From Corynebacterium deserti GIMN1.010 (GTDB lineage Bacteria; Actinomycetota; Actinomycetes; Mycobacteriales; Mycobacteriaceae), in NCBI RefSeq assembly GCF_001277995.1, contig NZ_CP009220.1, positions 1 through 64,000 of the forward strand: a stretch of DNA of 64,000 bases. Reading direction: 5' to 3'. Positions 20,863 to 28,193 of this stretch are shown piece after piece (position 1 is the stretch's first letter; the number at the start of each line of letters is the position of its first letter). Below the pieces are notes generated by a model that made no database searches, was not told the origin of the DNA, and was given only the letters and a program-made list of their open reading frames with translations. Made by a program: the position numbers and the translations under genes.

Positions 20863-21846
20863 ATGAAGCTACCAAAACTTGCAGCACTGCTCATGGGCGC
20901 TGCACTGTTCATCACGGGATGTTCGGCAACCGGGGGAGCCCCACGAGGGACAAGCGGGGGTGAAGGCGGAGGAACCGTAGATACGCCTCGTTTAGTTGTA
21001 GCCATGGTCAGCCACGGCGCGCCGGGTGACACATTCTGGGATTTAGTCAGGAAAGGCGCAGAGGACGCAGCTCAAAAAGACAATATTGAACTGCGTTATT
21101 CCTCCCATCCAGAGGTTCCTGATCAGGCAAACCTCGTTCAAAACGCTATTGATTCCCAGGTCGATGGCATAGCGATGACCATGCCTAATGCACAGGCCTT
21201 GGGGCCGGTAGCGCAACGCGCGGTGGATGCCGGCATTCCGGTGGTGGGACTCAACGCAGGCATGAATGAGTACCAAGATTATGGAATGACAGGTTTCTTC
21301 GGCCAGGATGAGTCCGTGGCCGGTACCCACGCCGGCGAGCGCCTGGCGGAGGAAGGCGCACAGAAAGTGCTGTGCGTTATTCACGAACAGGGCAATTCCT
21401 CCCAGGAAGCGCGTTGCGACGGCGTCTCTCAAGGTCTCGGACAGCCAGTTGAAACCTTGTATGTCAACGGCATGGATCTGACCTCAGTGAACTCCACGTT
21501 GCAGGCAAAGCTTGCTCAGGATCGAAGAATCGATTGGGTGATGGGCCTGCAGGCAGGGGTATCCATGGCTATTTCTGATGCGGCAGAAGCTGCTAATTCA
21601 GAGGTAAAAATCGCGACCTTTGATACCAACGCGCAGCTGATGACGGCGATCCGTGACGGCAGGATTCAATTCGCCATTGATCAGCAGCCTTATCTCCAGG
21701 GATACATGGCGGTGGATTCCCTTTGGTTGGCACATCGTAACGGAACCACAGTTGGTGGCGGACAACCTGTGTACACAGGACCTGCCATCGTGGACATCAG
21801 CAACGTTGACGTTATTTCAGATGCTGTGGCAGAAGGGTTGAGGTAA
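20863..21846 (+). CDS. Sugar ABC transporter substrate-binding lipoprotein (RbsB-like)
   Basis: This 327-residue Peripla_BP_4-type binding protein has a lipoprotein signal with lipobox ITGC (Cys20), followed by a Gly-rich linker. The fold is recognisable from LVVAMVSHGAPGDTFWDLVRKG, QVDGIAMTMPNA and the hinge segment FAIDQQPYLQGYMAVDSL. It anchors to the membrane outside and delivers a ligand, probably a pentose or other sugar, to the permease encoded next. The three genes are spaced 8 bases apart or overlap, forming an operon. No dedicated regulator is adjacent. The substrate is not determinable from sequence. Confidence 0.85.
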   Translation: MKLPKLAALLMGAALFITGCSATGGAPRGTSGGEGGGTVDTPRLVVAMVSHGAPGDTFWDLVRKGAEDAAQKDNIELRYSSHPEVPDQANLVQNAIDSQVDGIAMTMPNAQALGPVAQRAVDAGIPVVGLNAGMNEYQDYGMTGFFGQDESVAGTHAGERLAEEGAQKVLCVIHEQGNSSQEARCDGVSQGLGQPVETLYVNGMDLTSVNSTLQAKLAQDRRIDWVMGLQAGVSMAISDAAEAANSEVKIATFDTNAQLMTAIRDGRIQFAIDQQPYLQGYMAVDSLWLAHRNGTTVGGGQPVYTGPAIVDISNVDVISDAVAEGLR

Positions 21847-21854
21847 TCGCGGAG

Positions 21855-22880
21855 ATGACTACACAAGAAAAGACGGGGGCGTCGACAAGCGTTTTTGAGC
21901 GCGCCATGAAGCGCCCTGAACTGACCAGCTTGTTGGGCGCGGTGCTGGTTTTTAGTCTGTTTATGGTGGTCGCGCCGGCGTTTAGGTCGTGGGACGCGAT
22001 GGCGACGGTGCTGTATGCGAGCTCGACGATTGGCATTATGGCAGTGGCCGTGGGCCTGCTTATGATCGCTGATGAGTTCGATCTGTCGACAGGCGTGGCG
22101 GTTACCACGGCGGCGCTGGCCGCGTCGATGTTTAGTTACAACCTGTGGCTCAACACCTGGGTGGGGGCGCTGATTGCTCTGGTGATTTCGCTGGGCATCG
22201 GCCTTTTTAATGGCTTTTTGGTGGTGAAAACCAAGATTGCATCGTTCCTGATTACCCTGGCCACGTTCCTCATGCTGCAGGGCATTAACCTGGCGGTAAC
22301 CAAGCTGGTGTCCGGTACTGTCGCCACGCCGACGATCGCGGACATGGAAGGTTTCCCCTCTGCGCGCGCGGTGTTTGCCAGCTCAATTCCCATTTTCGGG
22401 GTGAATGTGCGCATCACTGTTTTTTGGTGGCTGCTGTTCGTCATCGTCGGCACGTTTGTGCTGTTCAAGACGAAATTTGGTAACTGGATTTTCGCCGTGG
22501 GTGGCGATGAAGAAGCTGCACGAGCTGTCGGTGTGCCCGTGCGTCGCGTAAAAATTGCGCTGTTTATGTTCGTCGGTTTCGCCGCGTGGTTTGTGGGCAT
22601 GCACAACCTGTTCCTGTTTGATTCCATTCAAGCAGGTCAGGGCGTTGGAAATGAGTTCTTGTACATTATCGCAGCCGTGATCGGTGGCATTTCTATGACC
22701 GGTGGACGCGGCACCGTGGTGGGCACGATGATCGGTGCGCTCATCTTCGGCATGACCAACCAAGGCATCGTTTACGCAGGTTGGAACCCCGATTGGTTCA
22801 TGTTCTTCCTCGGCGGCACGCTGCTTGTCGCTGTGCTGCTTAACCACCGATTCGAGCGCTTTAACAAGGAGCGATCATGA
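21855..22880 (+). CDS. Sugar ABC transporter permease (RbsC-like)
   Basis: This 341-residue permease of the branched-chain-amino-acid/monosaccharide type has eight to ten hydrophobic helices. Conserved stretches include IADEFDLSTGVAVTTAALAA, NGFLVVKTKIASFLITLATFL and GGDEEAARAVGVPVRRVK, and the EAA-like cytoplasmic loop pattern is intact. The ATG is 8 bases after the binding-protein stop, and the gene overlaps the ATPase gene by four bases. Confidence 0.88.
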   Translation: MTTQEKTGASTSVFERAMKRPELTSLLGAVLVFSLFMVVAPAFRSWDAMATVLYASSTIGIMAVAVGLLMIADEFDLSTGVAVTTAALAASMFSYNLWLNTWVGALIALVISLGIGLFNGFLVVKTKIASFLITLATFLMLQGINLAVTKLVSGTVATPTIADMEGFPSARAVFASSIPIFGVNVRITVFWWLLFVIVGTFVLFKTKFGNWIFAVGGDEEAARAVGVPVRRVKIALFMFVGFAAWFVGMHNLFLFDSIQAGQGVGNEFLYIIAAVIGGISMTGGRGTVVGTMIGALIFGMTNQGIVYAGWNPDWFMFFLGGTLLVAVLLNHRFERFNKERS

Positions 22881-23638
22881 CGGATCTCATTCAGCTCAAA
22901 GATGTATCCAAGAAATATGGTGCATTTCAGGCTCTGAAAGACATCAACATTAGCGTGCGCGCCGGGGAAGTCACCTGCGTGCTTGGCGATAATGGTGCAG
23001 GTAAGTCAACTTTGATTAAGATTTTGTCTGGCCTGCACCCCACCACCTCAGGCGAGGTCATTGTTGCAGGTGAGACGGTAAATTTTAGCTCACCACGAGA
23101 CGCCCTCGACGCCGGAATCGCCACTGTCTACCAAGATCTGGCCGTGGTGGGGCAGATGAGTGTGTGGCGAAACTTCTTTCTTGGACAAGAACTCACGGGC
23201 CGTTTCGGCACGATGAAAAAAGAAGACATGCGACGCATCACCGATGAACAGCTTCGAGAAATGGGCATTGAGCTGCGCAATGTTGATGTTCCCGTAGCCT
23301 CACTGTCGGGTGGACAACGCCAGGTTGTGGCCATTGCACGCGCGATTTACTTCGGTGCCCGCGTCCTCATTTTGGACGAGCCAACCGCAGCGCTTGGTGT
23401 GAAACAATCCGGCATGGTGCTGCGGTTTATTTCCGCTGCCCGTGACCGGGGGATTGGCGTCATTTTCATCACGCACAACCCCCACCACGCCTACCTCGTG
23501 GGTGATCACTTCATCCTGCTCAACCTCGGTCAGCAGGCCATGGATAAATCCCGCTCCGAGGTCGAGTTGGAAGAGCTCACACTGGCTATGTCCGGTGGTG
23601 GCGAACTAGACACGTTAAGCCACGAGCTCAAACGGTAA
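22877..23638 (+). CDS. Sugar ABC transporter ATP-binding protein
   Basis: This 253-residue ATPase has a single nucleotide-binding domain: Walker A GDNGAGKST (about 36-44), Q-loop, signature LSGGQRQ (about 141-147), Walker B VLILDEPT and the switch His in FITHNP. Monosaccharide importers of the RbsA type usually carry two fused domains; a single-domain form, as in FrcA-like systems, implies a homodimer. Its ATG overlaps the permease stop (ATGA at 22877). Confidence 0.88.
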   Translation: MTDLIQLKDVSKKYGAFQALKDINISVRAGEVTCVLGDNGAGKSTLIKILSGLHPTTSGEVIVAGETVNFSSPRDALDAGIATVYQDLAVVGQMSVWRNFFLGQELTGRFGTMKKEDMRRITDEQLREMGIELRNVDVPVASLSGGQRQVVAIARAIYFGARVLILDEPTAALGVKQSGMVLRFISAARDRGIGVIFITHNPHHAYLVGDHFILLNLGQQAMDKSRSEVELEELTLAMSGGGELDTLSHELKR

Positions 23639-23653
23639 ATACTTCTTAGAGTT

Positions 23654-24487
23654 TTACTTCTTGTTGCTCTGGTCGCGCTGAGGTGCATTCTTCTTGTCGA
23701 AGTCAGCCTGAATAGCCTCGGCGGCCTCATCAGCTGAGTCGTCTGCAGTGTCGGTTGCTGCCTCGGCTGCGTCTGAGGACTGTTCTGAAACGTTTTCGGC
23801 GACGTCTTCTGCGATTTTCTCCGCCGCAGCATCCACTGCATCCGCTGCAACCTCCGGCTCAGCAGCCGACACAGTCTCACCCTCAGGCGTCGTGGTGGAG
23901 TACACCAACTTCGGTGCGTCCTCCTCCACCTCAGGCTCATCCTGCGCAACAGCATTCTTCAACTGAACTTCCACGCGAGGAGGCTCAGTGCCAGGCGCAT
24001 CCTTCTTGGACTTGTTCAGCACCGCATACGCGAGCGCCGCGACACCAGAAGCAGCCAGCGCAGCCAACGACAGGTTGCGCACCCAGTGCGACTCCTTCTT
24101 ACCAGTAGCTTTTTGGGCAGCCTTCTGGGCGGATTTCTGGGCCTTTTCTGCTTTGCGACGCGCCTTGCGGTTCAACTTCTTGCCCGACTTCTCGGCGTCT
24201 TTCAGCGCCACAACACCCTGCTTCTCAGCGTCAGCAAGCGCCTTCTCCAAGCGAGCTCGCGCAGCCTTGGTCACACTTCCAGCCTTGTCACGCGACTCAG
24301 AGTAGAACTCCCTGGCAGAACCAACAGCAGACTCAACTGCATGTTCAGCCTTCGGAGCGTAGGTCTCGGCAGCCTGCGACAACGCATCGTAGGTTTCAGA
24401 CACCTTGCGGTCGCGATAATCTGCGTAGGCGTCGTATGCCTTGCGGGCACCATCCAGAGCCAACTTGACGTTGCCAATCGTGCTCAT
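23654..24487 (-). CDS. CwsA-like cell-envelope protein (positional homologue)
   Basis: This 277-residue protein has a long Ala/Lys/Glu-rich helical N-terminal part (about 1-140, likely coiled coil), one membrane helix (about 142-160, SLAALAASGVAALAYAVL) and an acidic, Ala-rich C-terminal tail outside or inside. It lies just before ppiA in opposite orientation, exactly where mycobacteria encode CwsA (Rv0008c), a cell-division and wall-synthesis protein that interacts with CrgA. Sequence similarity is weak by eye, so the name rests on position and architecture. The ATG at 24487 follows AGGAG. Confidence 0.6.
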   Translation of the reverse strand: MSTIGNVKLALDGARKAYDAYADYRDRKVSETYDALSQAAETYAPKAEHAVESAVGSAREFYSESRDKAGSVTKAARARLEKALADAEKQGVVALKDAEKSGKKLNRKARRKAEKAQKSAQKAAQKATGKKESHWVRNLSLAALAASGVAALAYAVLNKSKKDAPGTEPPRVEVQLKNAVAQDEPEVEEDAPKLVYSTTTPEGETVSAAEPEVAADAVDAAAEKIAEDVAENVSEQSSDAAEAATDTADDSADEAAEAIQADFDKKNAPQRDQSNKK

Positions 24488-24599
24488 GTTCAACTCTCCT
24501 TTAATTTGGATGTGTACTAGTCCAATTCCTAAGCCCCACACTAGTAAAAGGTTGGGACATGTGGTTGGCATTTCGCTCGATGTCATTATGATGGGCGTT

Positions 24600-25124
24600 A
24601 TGACATCTAAGACCGCAACCGCGATTTTGCATACCAACCGCGGAGACATCTCCATCGATCTCTTCGGTAACCACGCACCAGAGACCGTCGCTAACTTCGT
24701 TGGCCTCGCTCAGGGCACCAAAGAGTACCGTTCCGAAAACGCCAAGGGCGGCAACGAAGGTCCGTTCTATGACGGTGCAGTATTCCACCGCGTCATCGAC
24801 GGCTTCATGATCCAGGGTGGAGACCCAACCGGCACCGGCCGTGGCGGCCCAGGCTACATGTTCGCTGACGAGTTCCACCCAGAGCTGCGCTTCGATCGCG
24901 CATACCTGCTGGCTATGGCCAACGCTGGCCCAGGAACCAACGGATCCCAGTTCTTCATCACTGTGACCCCAACCCCTCACCTCAACAACGCTCACACCAT
25001 CTTCGGTGAGGTCACCGACGCTGAGTCTCAGAAGGTTGTGGATGCCATCGCTACCACCGCTACTGACTACTCCGACCGCCCAACCGAGCCAGTCGTGATC
25101 GAGTCTGTGGAGATCGTAGCTTAA
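24600..25124 (+). CDS. ppiA: Peptidyl-prolyl cis-trans isomerase (cyclophilin)
   Basis: PpiA speeds proline isomerization during folding. The 174-residue cyclophilin has the family signatures HRVIDGFMIQGGDPTGTG and MANAGPGTNGSQFFIT with the active-site Arg and Phe residues, and no export signal, so it is cytoplasmic. ATG at 24600 gives the standard N terminus MTSKTATAILHTNRGD; ATG 24588 is possible. It is conserved here across the gyrA-crgA interval of actinobacteria. Confidence 0.95.
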   Translation: MTSKTATAILHTNRGDISIDLFGNHAPETVANFVGLAQGTKEYRSENAKGGNEGPFYDGAVFHRVIDGFMIQGGDPTGTGRGGPGYMFADEFHPELRFDRAYLLAMANAGPGTNGSQFFITVTPTPHLNNAHTIFGEVTDAESQKVVDAIATTATDYSDRPTEPVVIESVEIVA

Positions 25125-25150
25125 GTTATAGGCCCACTGTGGGCGAACCC

Positions 25151-25200
25151 TCAGGTCATGTCAGTTAATGCGCTGTCATGACCTGATTTTTTATTTCTTT
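25151..25200 (+). terminator. ppiA terminator
   Basis: TCAGGTCATG at 25151-25160 pairs with CATGACCTGA at 25177-25186, and the stem can extend further inward, followed by TTTTTTATTTCTTT. Confidence 0.88.
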
Positions 25201-25219
25201 AAAGAACGAAGCCTTACCC

Positions 25220-25876
25220 ATGAATCTCAGTCGAATATATAGACAAGCCCCCGCTAGCACACTCATCTCCTTAGCGATCATCATTGTTTTCACCATTACC
25301 GCCATCCAATCGCGGTCGTTTACCAATAACTTAGGTGCAAGCGATCTTGGCTCATCGTGGATGTTGTACGCACCTGCCATGACTAATGGCACTGGAGCCC
25401 TACGCGCTGTAGGCGGGATGTTCCTGCACATTGGTCCGGGCCATATGTTGCTCAACCTTGTCCTGTTGTGGTTGCTAGGCAGGGAGATTGAAAAAGACTT
25501 TGGCTCCGCACTCTTTACCGTGATGTATTTTGTCGGCGGCATTGGGGCCTCAGCTGCCGTGGTCTGGATGGATCCACTTTCACCAACCGCAGGCGCATCC
25601 GGAGCGATCTATGCCATGATGGCCATTTTGGTGGGTTTGTTTATGCTGCGCGGCGCTGATTTACGAGCACCGATCATACTCATCGTCGTCAACCTTGGAT
25701 ACACTTTCTTGGCGTCCGACGTCTCACTGTGGGGTCACCTCGGCGGGCTGATCACCGGAGCACTACTGACCTGGCCGATGGTGAAAGCGCGATCCCGTCG
25801 AACGCAGTGGATCATTGCCCTAGGTGGTCTCGTGGTCGTCATCGTGGTGCTGTGGGCTGGGTTGCCGTTGACTTAA
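25220..25876 (+). CDS. Rhomboid-family intramembrane serine protease
   Basis: This 218-residue membrane protein has about six helices and both halves of the rhomboid catalytic dyad: Ser in GASGAIYAMM (about residue 131) and His in LWGHLGGLITG (about 173). The conserved HIGPGHMLLNLVLLW segment, with its helix-2 His/Asn pair, is present. It cleaves transmembrane substrates inside the bilayer; the substrates here are unknown. The ribosome site before ATG 25220 is weak. Confidence 0.9.
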   Translation: MNLSRIYRQAPASTLISLAIIIVFTITAIQSRSFTNNLGASDLGSSWMLYAPAMTNGTGALRAVGGMFLHIGPGHMLLNLVLLWLLGREIEKDFGSALFTVMYFVGGIGASAAVVWMDPLSPTAGASGAIYAMMAILVGLFMLRGADLRAPIILIVVNLGYTFLASDVSLWGHLGGLITGALLTWPMVKARSRRTQWIIALGGLVVVIVVLWAGLPLT

Positions 25877-25899
25877 TTATTGTGCGTATAACAGTAGTG

Positions 25900-25939
25900 A
25901 AGCGGTTGGATTTGTCCTAACAAATCCAACCGCTTTTGT
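25900..25939 (+). terminator. Rhomboid gene terminator
   Basis: A 16-bp perfect stem (AAGCGGTTGGATTTGT at 25900-25915 with its complement at 25920-25935) with a 4-base loop is followed by TTGTCATTCTTT. Confidence 0.88.
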
Positions 25940-26032
25940 CATTCTTTATCCGTTGAGAACACCCCGACTCACACTGCCACCCCTTTGAATAACAAAAATG
26001 TAGTTCACTTAGGTTTAGGCCGCAATCTTAGG

Positions 26033-26467
26033 TTTTCCACAGAATGTGGGAACGACAAAAACGAGTATTACACACCTGGGCGACAATTCCACACACAAGA
26101 CTGTGCACAGCTTCTGGGGAAAATGTGGATAACTGACATGTGCAAAAGTTATCCACACTAGTTATCCACACTGTGGATAGTCACATTCTTGTAATTTACC
26201 GACGCGCTGAGCGAAAGCGTTATTCGAACATGCCTGTACAGTGCTTATTTTCGAAGAAACCCAAGGAAATTAGAACACAATTGTCCACGGTGGAAACTGT
26301 TCACAGAGTTATCCACAGCTTGTGGAATTTGGAAAAAATGTCAAAATCTGACACCTCCCAACGGTCTTCCACAGATTCATTCACAAGTTGTGGATAACTC
26401 TCAAGTCAAGGATGTGGGTGTATCTATCCACAGGACGTTGTGGGTAACTCACCATGCCTGTGGATAG
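26033..26467. promoter_or_regulatory. Cluster of DnaA boxes in a gene-free region
   Basis: The 750 bases between the rhomboid terminator and the crgA terminator carry no credible gene but many DnaA boxes. Exact TTATCCACA is at 26149-26157, 26162-26170 and 26309-26317 (plus) and 26124-26132 and 26389-26397 (minus). Near-matches are at 26033-26041 (TTTTCCACA), 26172-26180 (minus), 26424-26432, 26439-26447 (minus) and 26459-26467 (minus). This is denser than the dnaA-dnaN region. It could titrate DnaA, act in replication timing or be part of the origin. The function is inferred from box density. Confidence 0.85.
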
Positions 26468-26610
26468 TTTTCTTTAACTCCGAATCGAAACCTTAGAAAG
26501 ATAATAGTAACTTTGTTCTATTAGTACGGGGGTAGGGAGATTGTGGGGGATATGTACTTCGAAGGTATAAATGTGGGAAAACCGGACATGGGGGGTGACG
26601 TTTGGGCATG

Positions 26611-26646
26611 AAAAAACCCGCTGCCACCTAATTGGGTAGCAGCGGG
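26611..26646 (-). terminator. crgA terminator
   Basis: On the minus strand CCCGCTGCTACCC pairs across a short loop with GGTGGCAGCGGG and is followed by TTTTTTC. It lies about 40 bases past the crgA stop. Confidence 0.88.
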
Positions 26647-26687
26647 CGTGTTTGGGCTGAGTCTTTATAAAGGGTCTTTATAAGGGA

Positions 26688-26960
26688 TTAACGCCAACCC
26701 ATGGTCATGAGTAGGCCGATGACCATCAAGCCGAAGCCGATTCCGTAGTTCCATGGGCCAAGTTCTGCCATAAACGCAATGTGCTCGCCAGCAAGGTAGT
26801 TGGTGATAAGCCAGGCCAACCCTACGATCATAAAGGCGAACATGATCACCTTGTACCACATTGGGGTACCGGTGGAGTTGATCTTTACCGGGGTGCGGTT
26901 TGCATTTGGGTTGCTTGAGACGGGAGCGGTCTCGTTCTTGGTTACTCTTGCCTTTGGCAT
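26688..26960 (-). CDS. crgA: Cell-division protein CrgA
   Basis: CrgA is a small two-helix membrane protein that helps assemble the actinobacterial divisome and recruits PBPs and CwsA. This 90-residue protein has a basic, disordered N terminus (to about 35), helix 1 ([19 protein letters not shown]) and helix 2 after the conserved [13 protein letters not shown]. The ATG at 26960 follows GAAGG. It lies upstream of the pkn/rodA gene block as in other actinobacteria, though separated from it here by inserted material. Confidence 0.95.
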   Translation of the reverse strand: MPKARVTKNETAPVSSNPNANRTPVKINSTGTPMWYKVIMFAFMIVGLAWLITNYLAGEHIAFMAELGPWNYGIGFGLMVIGLLMTMGWR

Positions 26961-27326
26961 TTTTCACACCTTCATGGTTGTTGTTGCTGGCGTCGGCGTT
27001 GAGGACAATAAGGACACCAAGCAACGGGTATTCATCTTTGTTGATCTTAGCCTGGTCTTTTAACGTTAAGTCAGATTCTATCAGCGTGCTGGTGCTAAAA
27101 ACCTTTGCGGACGTGCAGGAATGACAAACTTTACGATCGATAAAAACCGCGACACCTATTCAACTCTTCAAGCTGTAACTATTTCACATTTGGGTAGCAA
27201 TGTCAGTTCTTCCAGTTACTGACAGTTACTGGCAGCCACTGATAACCATTGACAAACTGTCACGATAAATTGATACTTTGTCCCAAGGTGCATTGTCCGG
27301 CCACCTCACGCACAATTAAACTCCTC

Positions 27327-27476
27327 TCGATGGGCCTCTACGCAGAACCCACCAGCGCCGCCGCCACGCTCTCACATTTCATCTTCAACGGAATCATCGC
27401 TCCAGATCAAAACACCGTTGTCATCCTGACGGGCTCCGGGCTTAAATCCGCCGAATGCATGGACATCCTTGTGTAA
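27327..27476 (+). pseudogene. C-terminal fragment of a threonine synthase-like PLP enzyme
   Basis: The last 50 codons before the TAA at 27474 read GLYAEPTSAAATLSHFIFNG, then IIAPDQNTVVILTGSGLKSAE. This is the C-terminal signature of fold-type II PLP enzymes such as threonine synthase or dehydratase (EPTSAAAL followed by VVVLTGTGLK). The sequence upstream of 27320 does not continue the protein in any frame, so only the end of the gene survives. It lies 16 bases before a Rid-family gene, a partner often encoded with PLP-dependent dehydratases. Confidence 0.65.
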
Positions 27477-27492
27477 TCCCGAGGAGTGGACG

Positions 27493-27840
27493 ATGAAAAA
27501 CATTGAGCTCATCAACTTCGATACCCTCATCCCACCCAGCGGCCATGGAAAAGTGCTCAGCAACCTGCCGTTTAAGGAACAAGCCCTCCAGGTATTGGAA
27601 AATCTCGATTACTGCCTAATTGCCACACGGTCTCGCCGTGACCAGCTCCTCTCAGTCACCATCTATGTCACCATCTATGTCACTGTCTATGTCACCGACA
27701 TGCAGGATTGGCCAGCTTTCGATGCGCCGTATTTGGGGTGGATCGGCGACCATCGGCCCGGCCGCGCTGTGGTAGGATCCTCGGAACTGCATTATGGAGC
27801 ACAAGTGGAGATCGAGGCCATCGCCATTTCAAGGCCTTAA
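27493..27840 (+). CDS. RidA/YjgF-family protein with internal repeat expansion
   Basis: Rid proteins hydrolyse reactive enamine/imine intermediates such as 2-aminoacrylate. This 115-residue frame ends with DHRPGRAVVGSSELHYGAQVEIEAIA, containing the conserved Arg of the RidA active site and the C-terminal Glu. ATG at 27493 follows GAGGAG. Three 12-bp units (27655-27690) expand the VTIYVTDM strand into VTIYVTIYVTVYVTDM, eight extra residues inside the core sheet, which may spoil folding. The PLP-enzyme remnant next to it suggests a decaying operon. Confidence 0.7.
   Translation: MKNIELINFDTLIPPSGHGKVLSNLPFKEQALQVLENLDYCLIATRSRRDQLLSVTIYVTIYVTVYVTDMQDWPAFDAPYLGWIGDHRPGRAVVGSSELHYGAQVEIEAIAISRP
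27655..27690 (+). repeat. In-frame 12-bp tandem repeat inside the Rid-family gene
   Basis: GTCACCATCTAT at 27655 is repeated exactly at 27667 and with two changes at 27679 (GTCACTGTCTAT), then GTCACC begins again at 27691. The repeat is in frame and encodes VTIY/VTVY units. Slippage during replication is the likely origin. Confidence 0.9.
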
Positions 27841-27955
27841 GTTTTCCAGATGAACATTTACCCGTGGAGGACTTTTCAGGCGCTTAAACGGCCTTCTAGA
27901 GGGGCACTGTTTCGGCTGTTCGAGACGGTTTTCTTGCCGAGTCTTGCCACGCTGG

Positions 27956-28090
27956 ACAACCGCACCACACGGAAGCTTATGTGAACATATTTGCGGTGCT
28001 GTTGATGACTTTAAAATCCACCCGAGTCCCCAACCGCAACACATGGCACCTCATATAGCGGTAGATGTGGTGCTATTCGCGGGTTGCTCC
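27956..28090. repeat. Intergenic repeat element, copy A
   Basis: About 130 bases here match 52318-52445: both contain AACCGCACC-CAC, GCTTATG, ACATTTGCGGTG-like sequence, then ACACATG-CACCTCATATAG-GGTAGATGTGGTGCTA. The second half can form an imperfect hairpin (GCACCTCATATA with TAGATGTGGTGC). The surrounding 350-base gap (27841-28193) holds no gene I can support. It looks like a dispersed chromosomal repeat of unknown role. Confidence 0.7.
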
Positions 28091-28193
28091 ATGCTGCCTA
28101 GCCGGAAACCCACATGCCCTAGACGAAACACCGCAGATCACCTCCGTCAGGGCGATTTGCGGTGCCAATATCAACTCCAAAATCAAAGCCAAG

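Noticed and set aside
26223..26242. Possible LexA/SOS box (TCGAACATGCCTGTACA)
   Set aside because: The halves do not form the expected palindrome and no gene follows it closely.
26140..26397. An 85-codon open frame across the DnaA-box cluster
   Set aside because: It is made of the boxes themselves, has no ribosome site and no protein-like composition.
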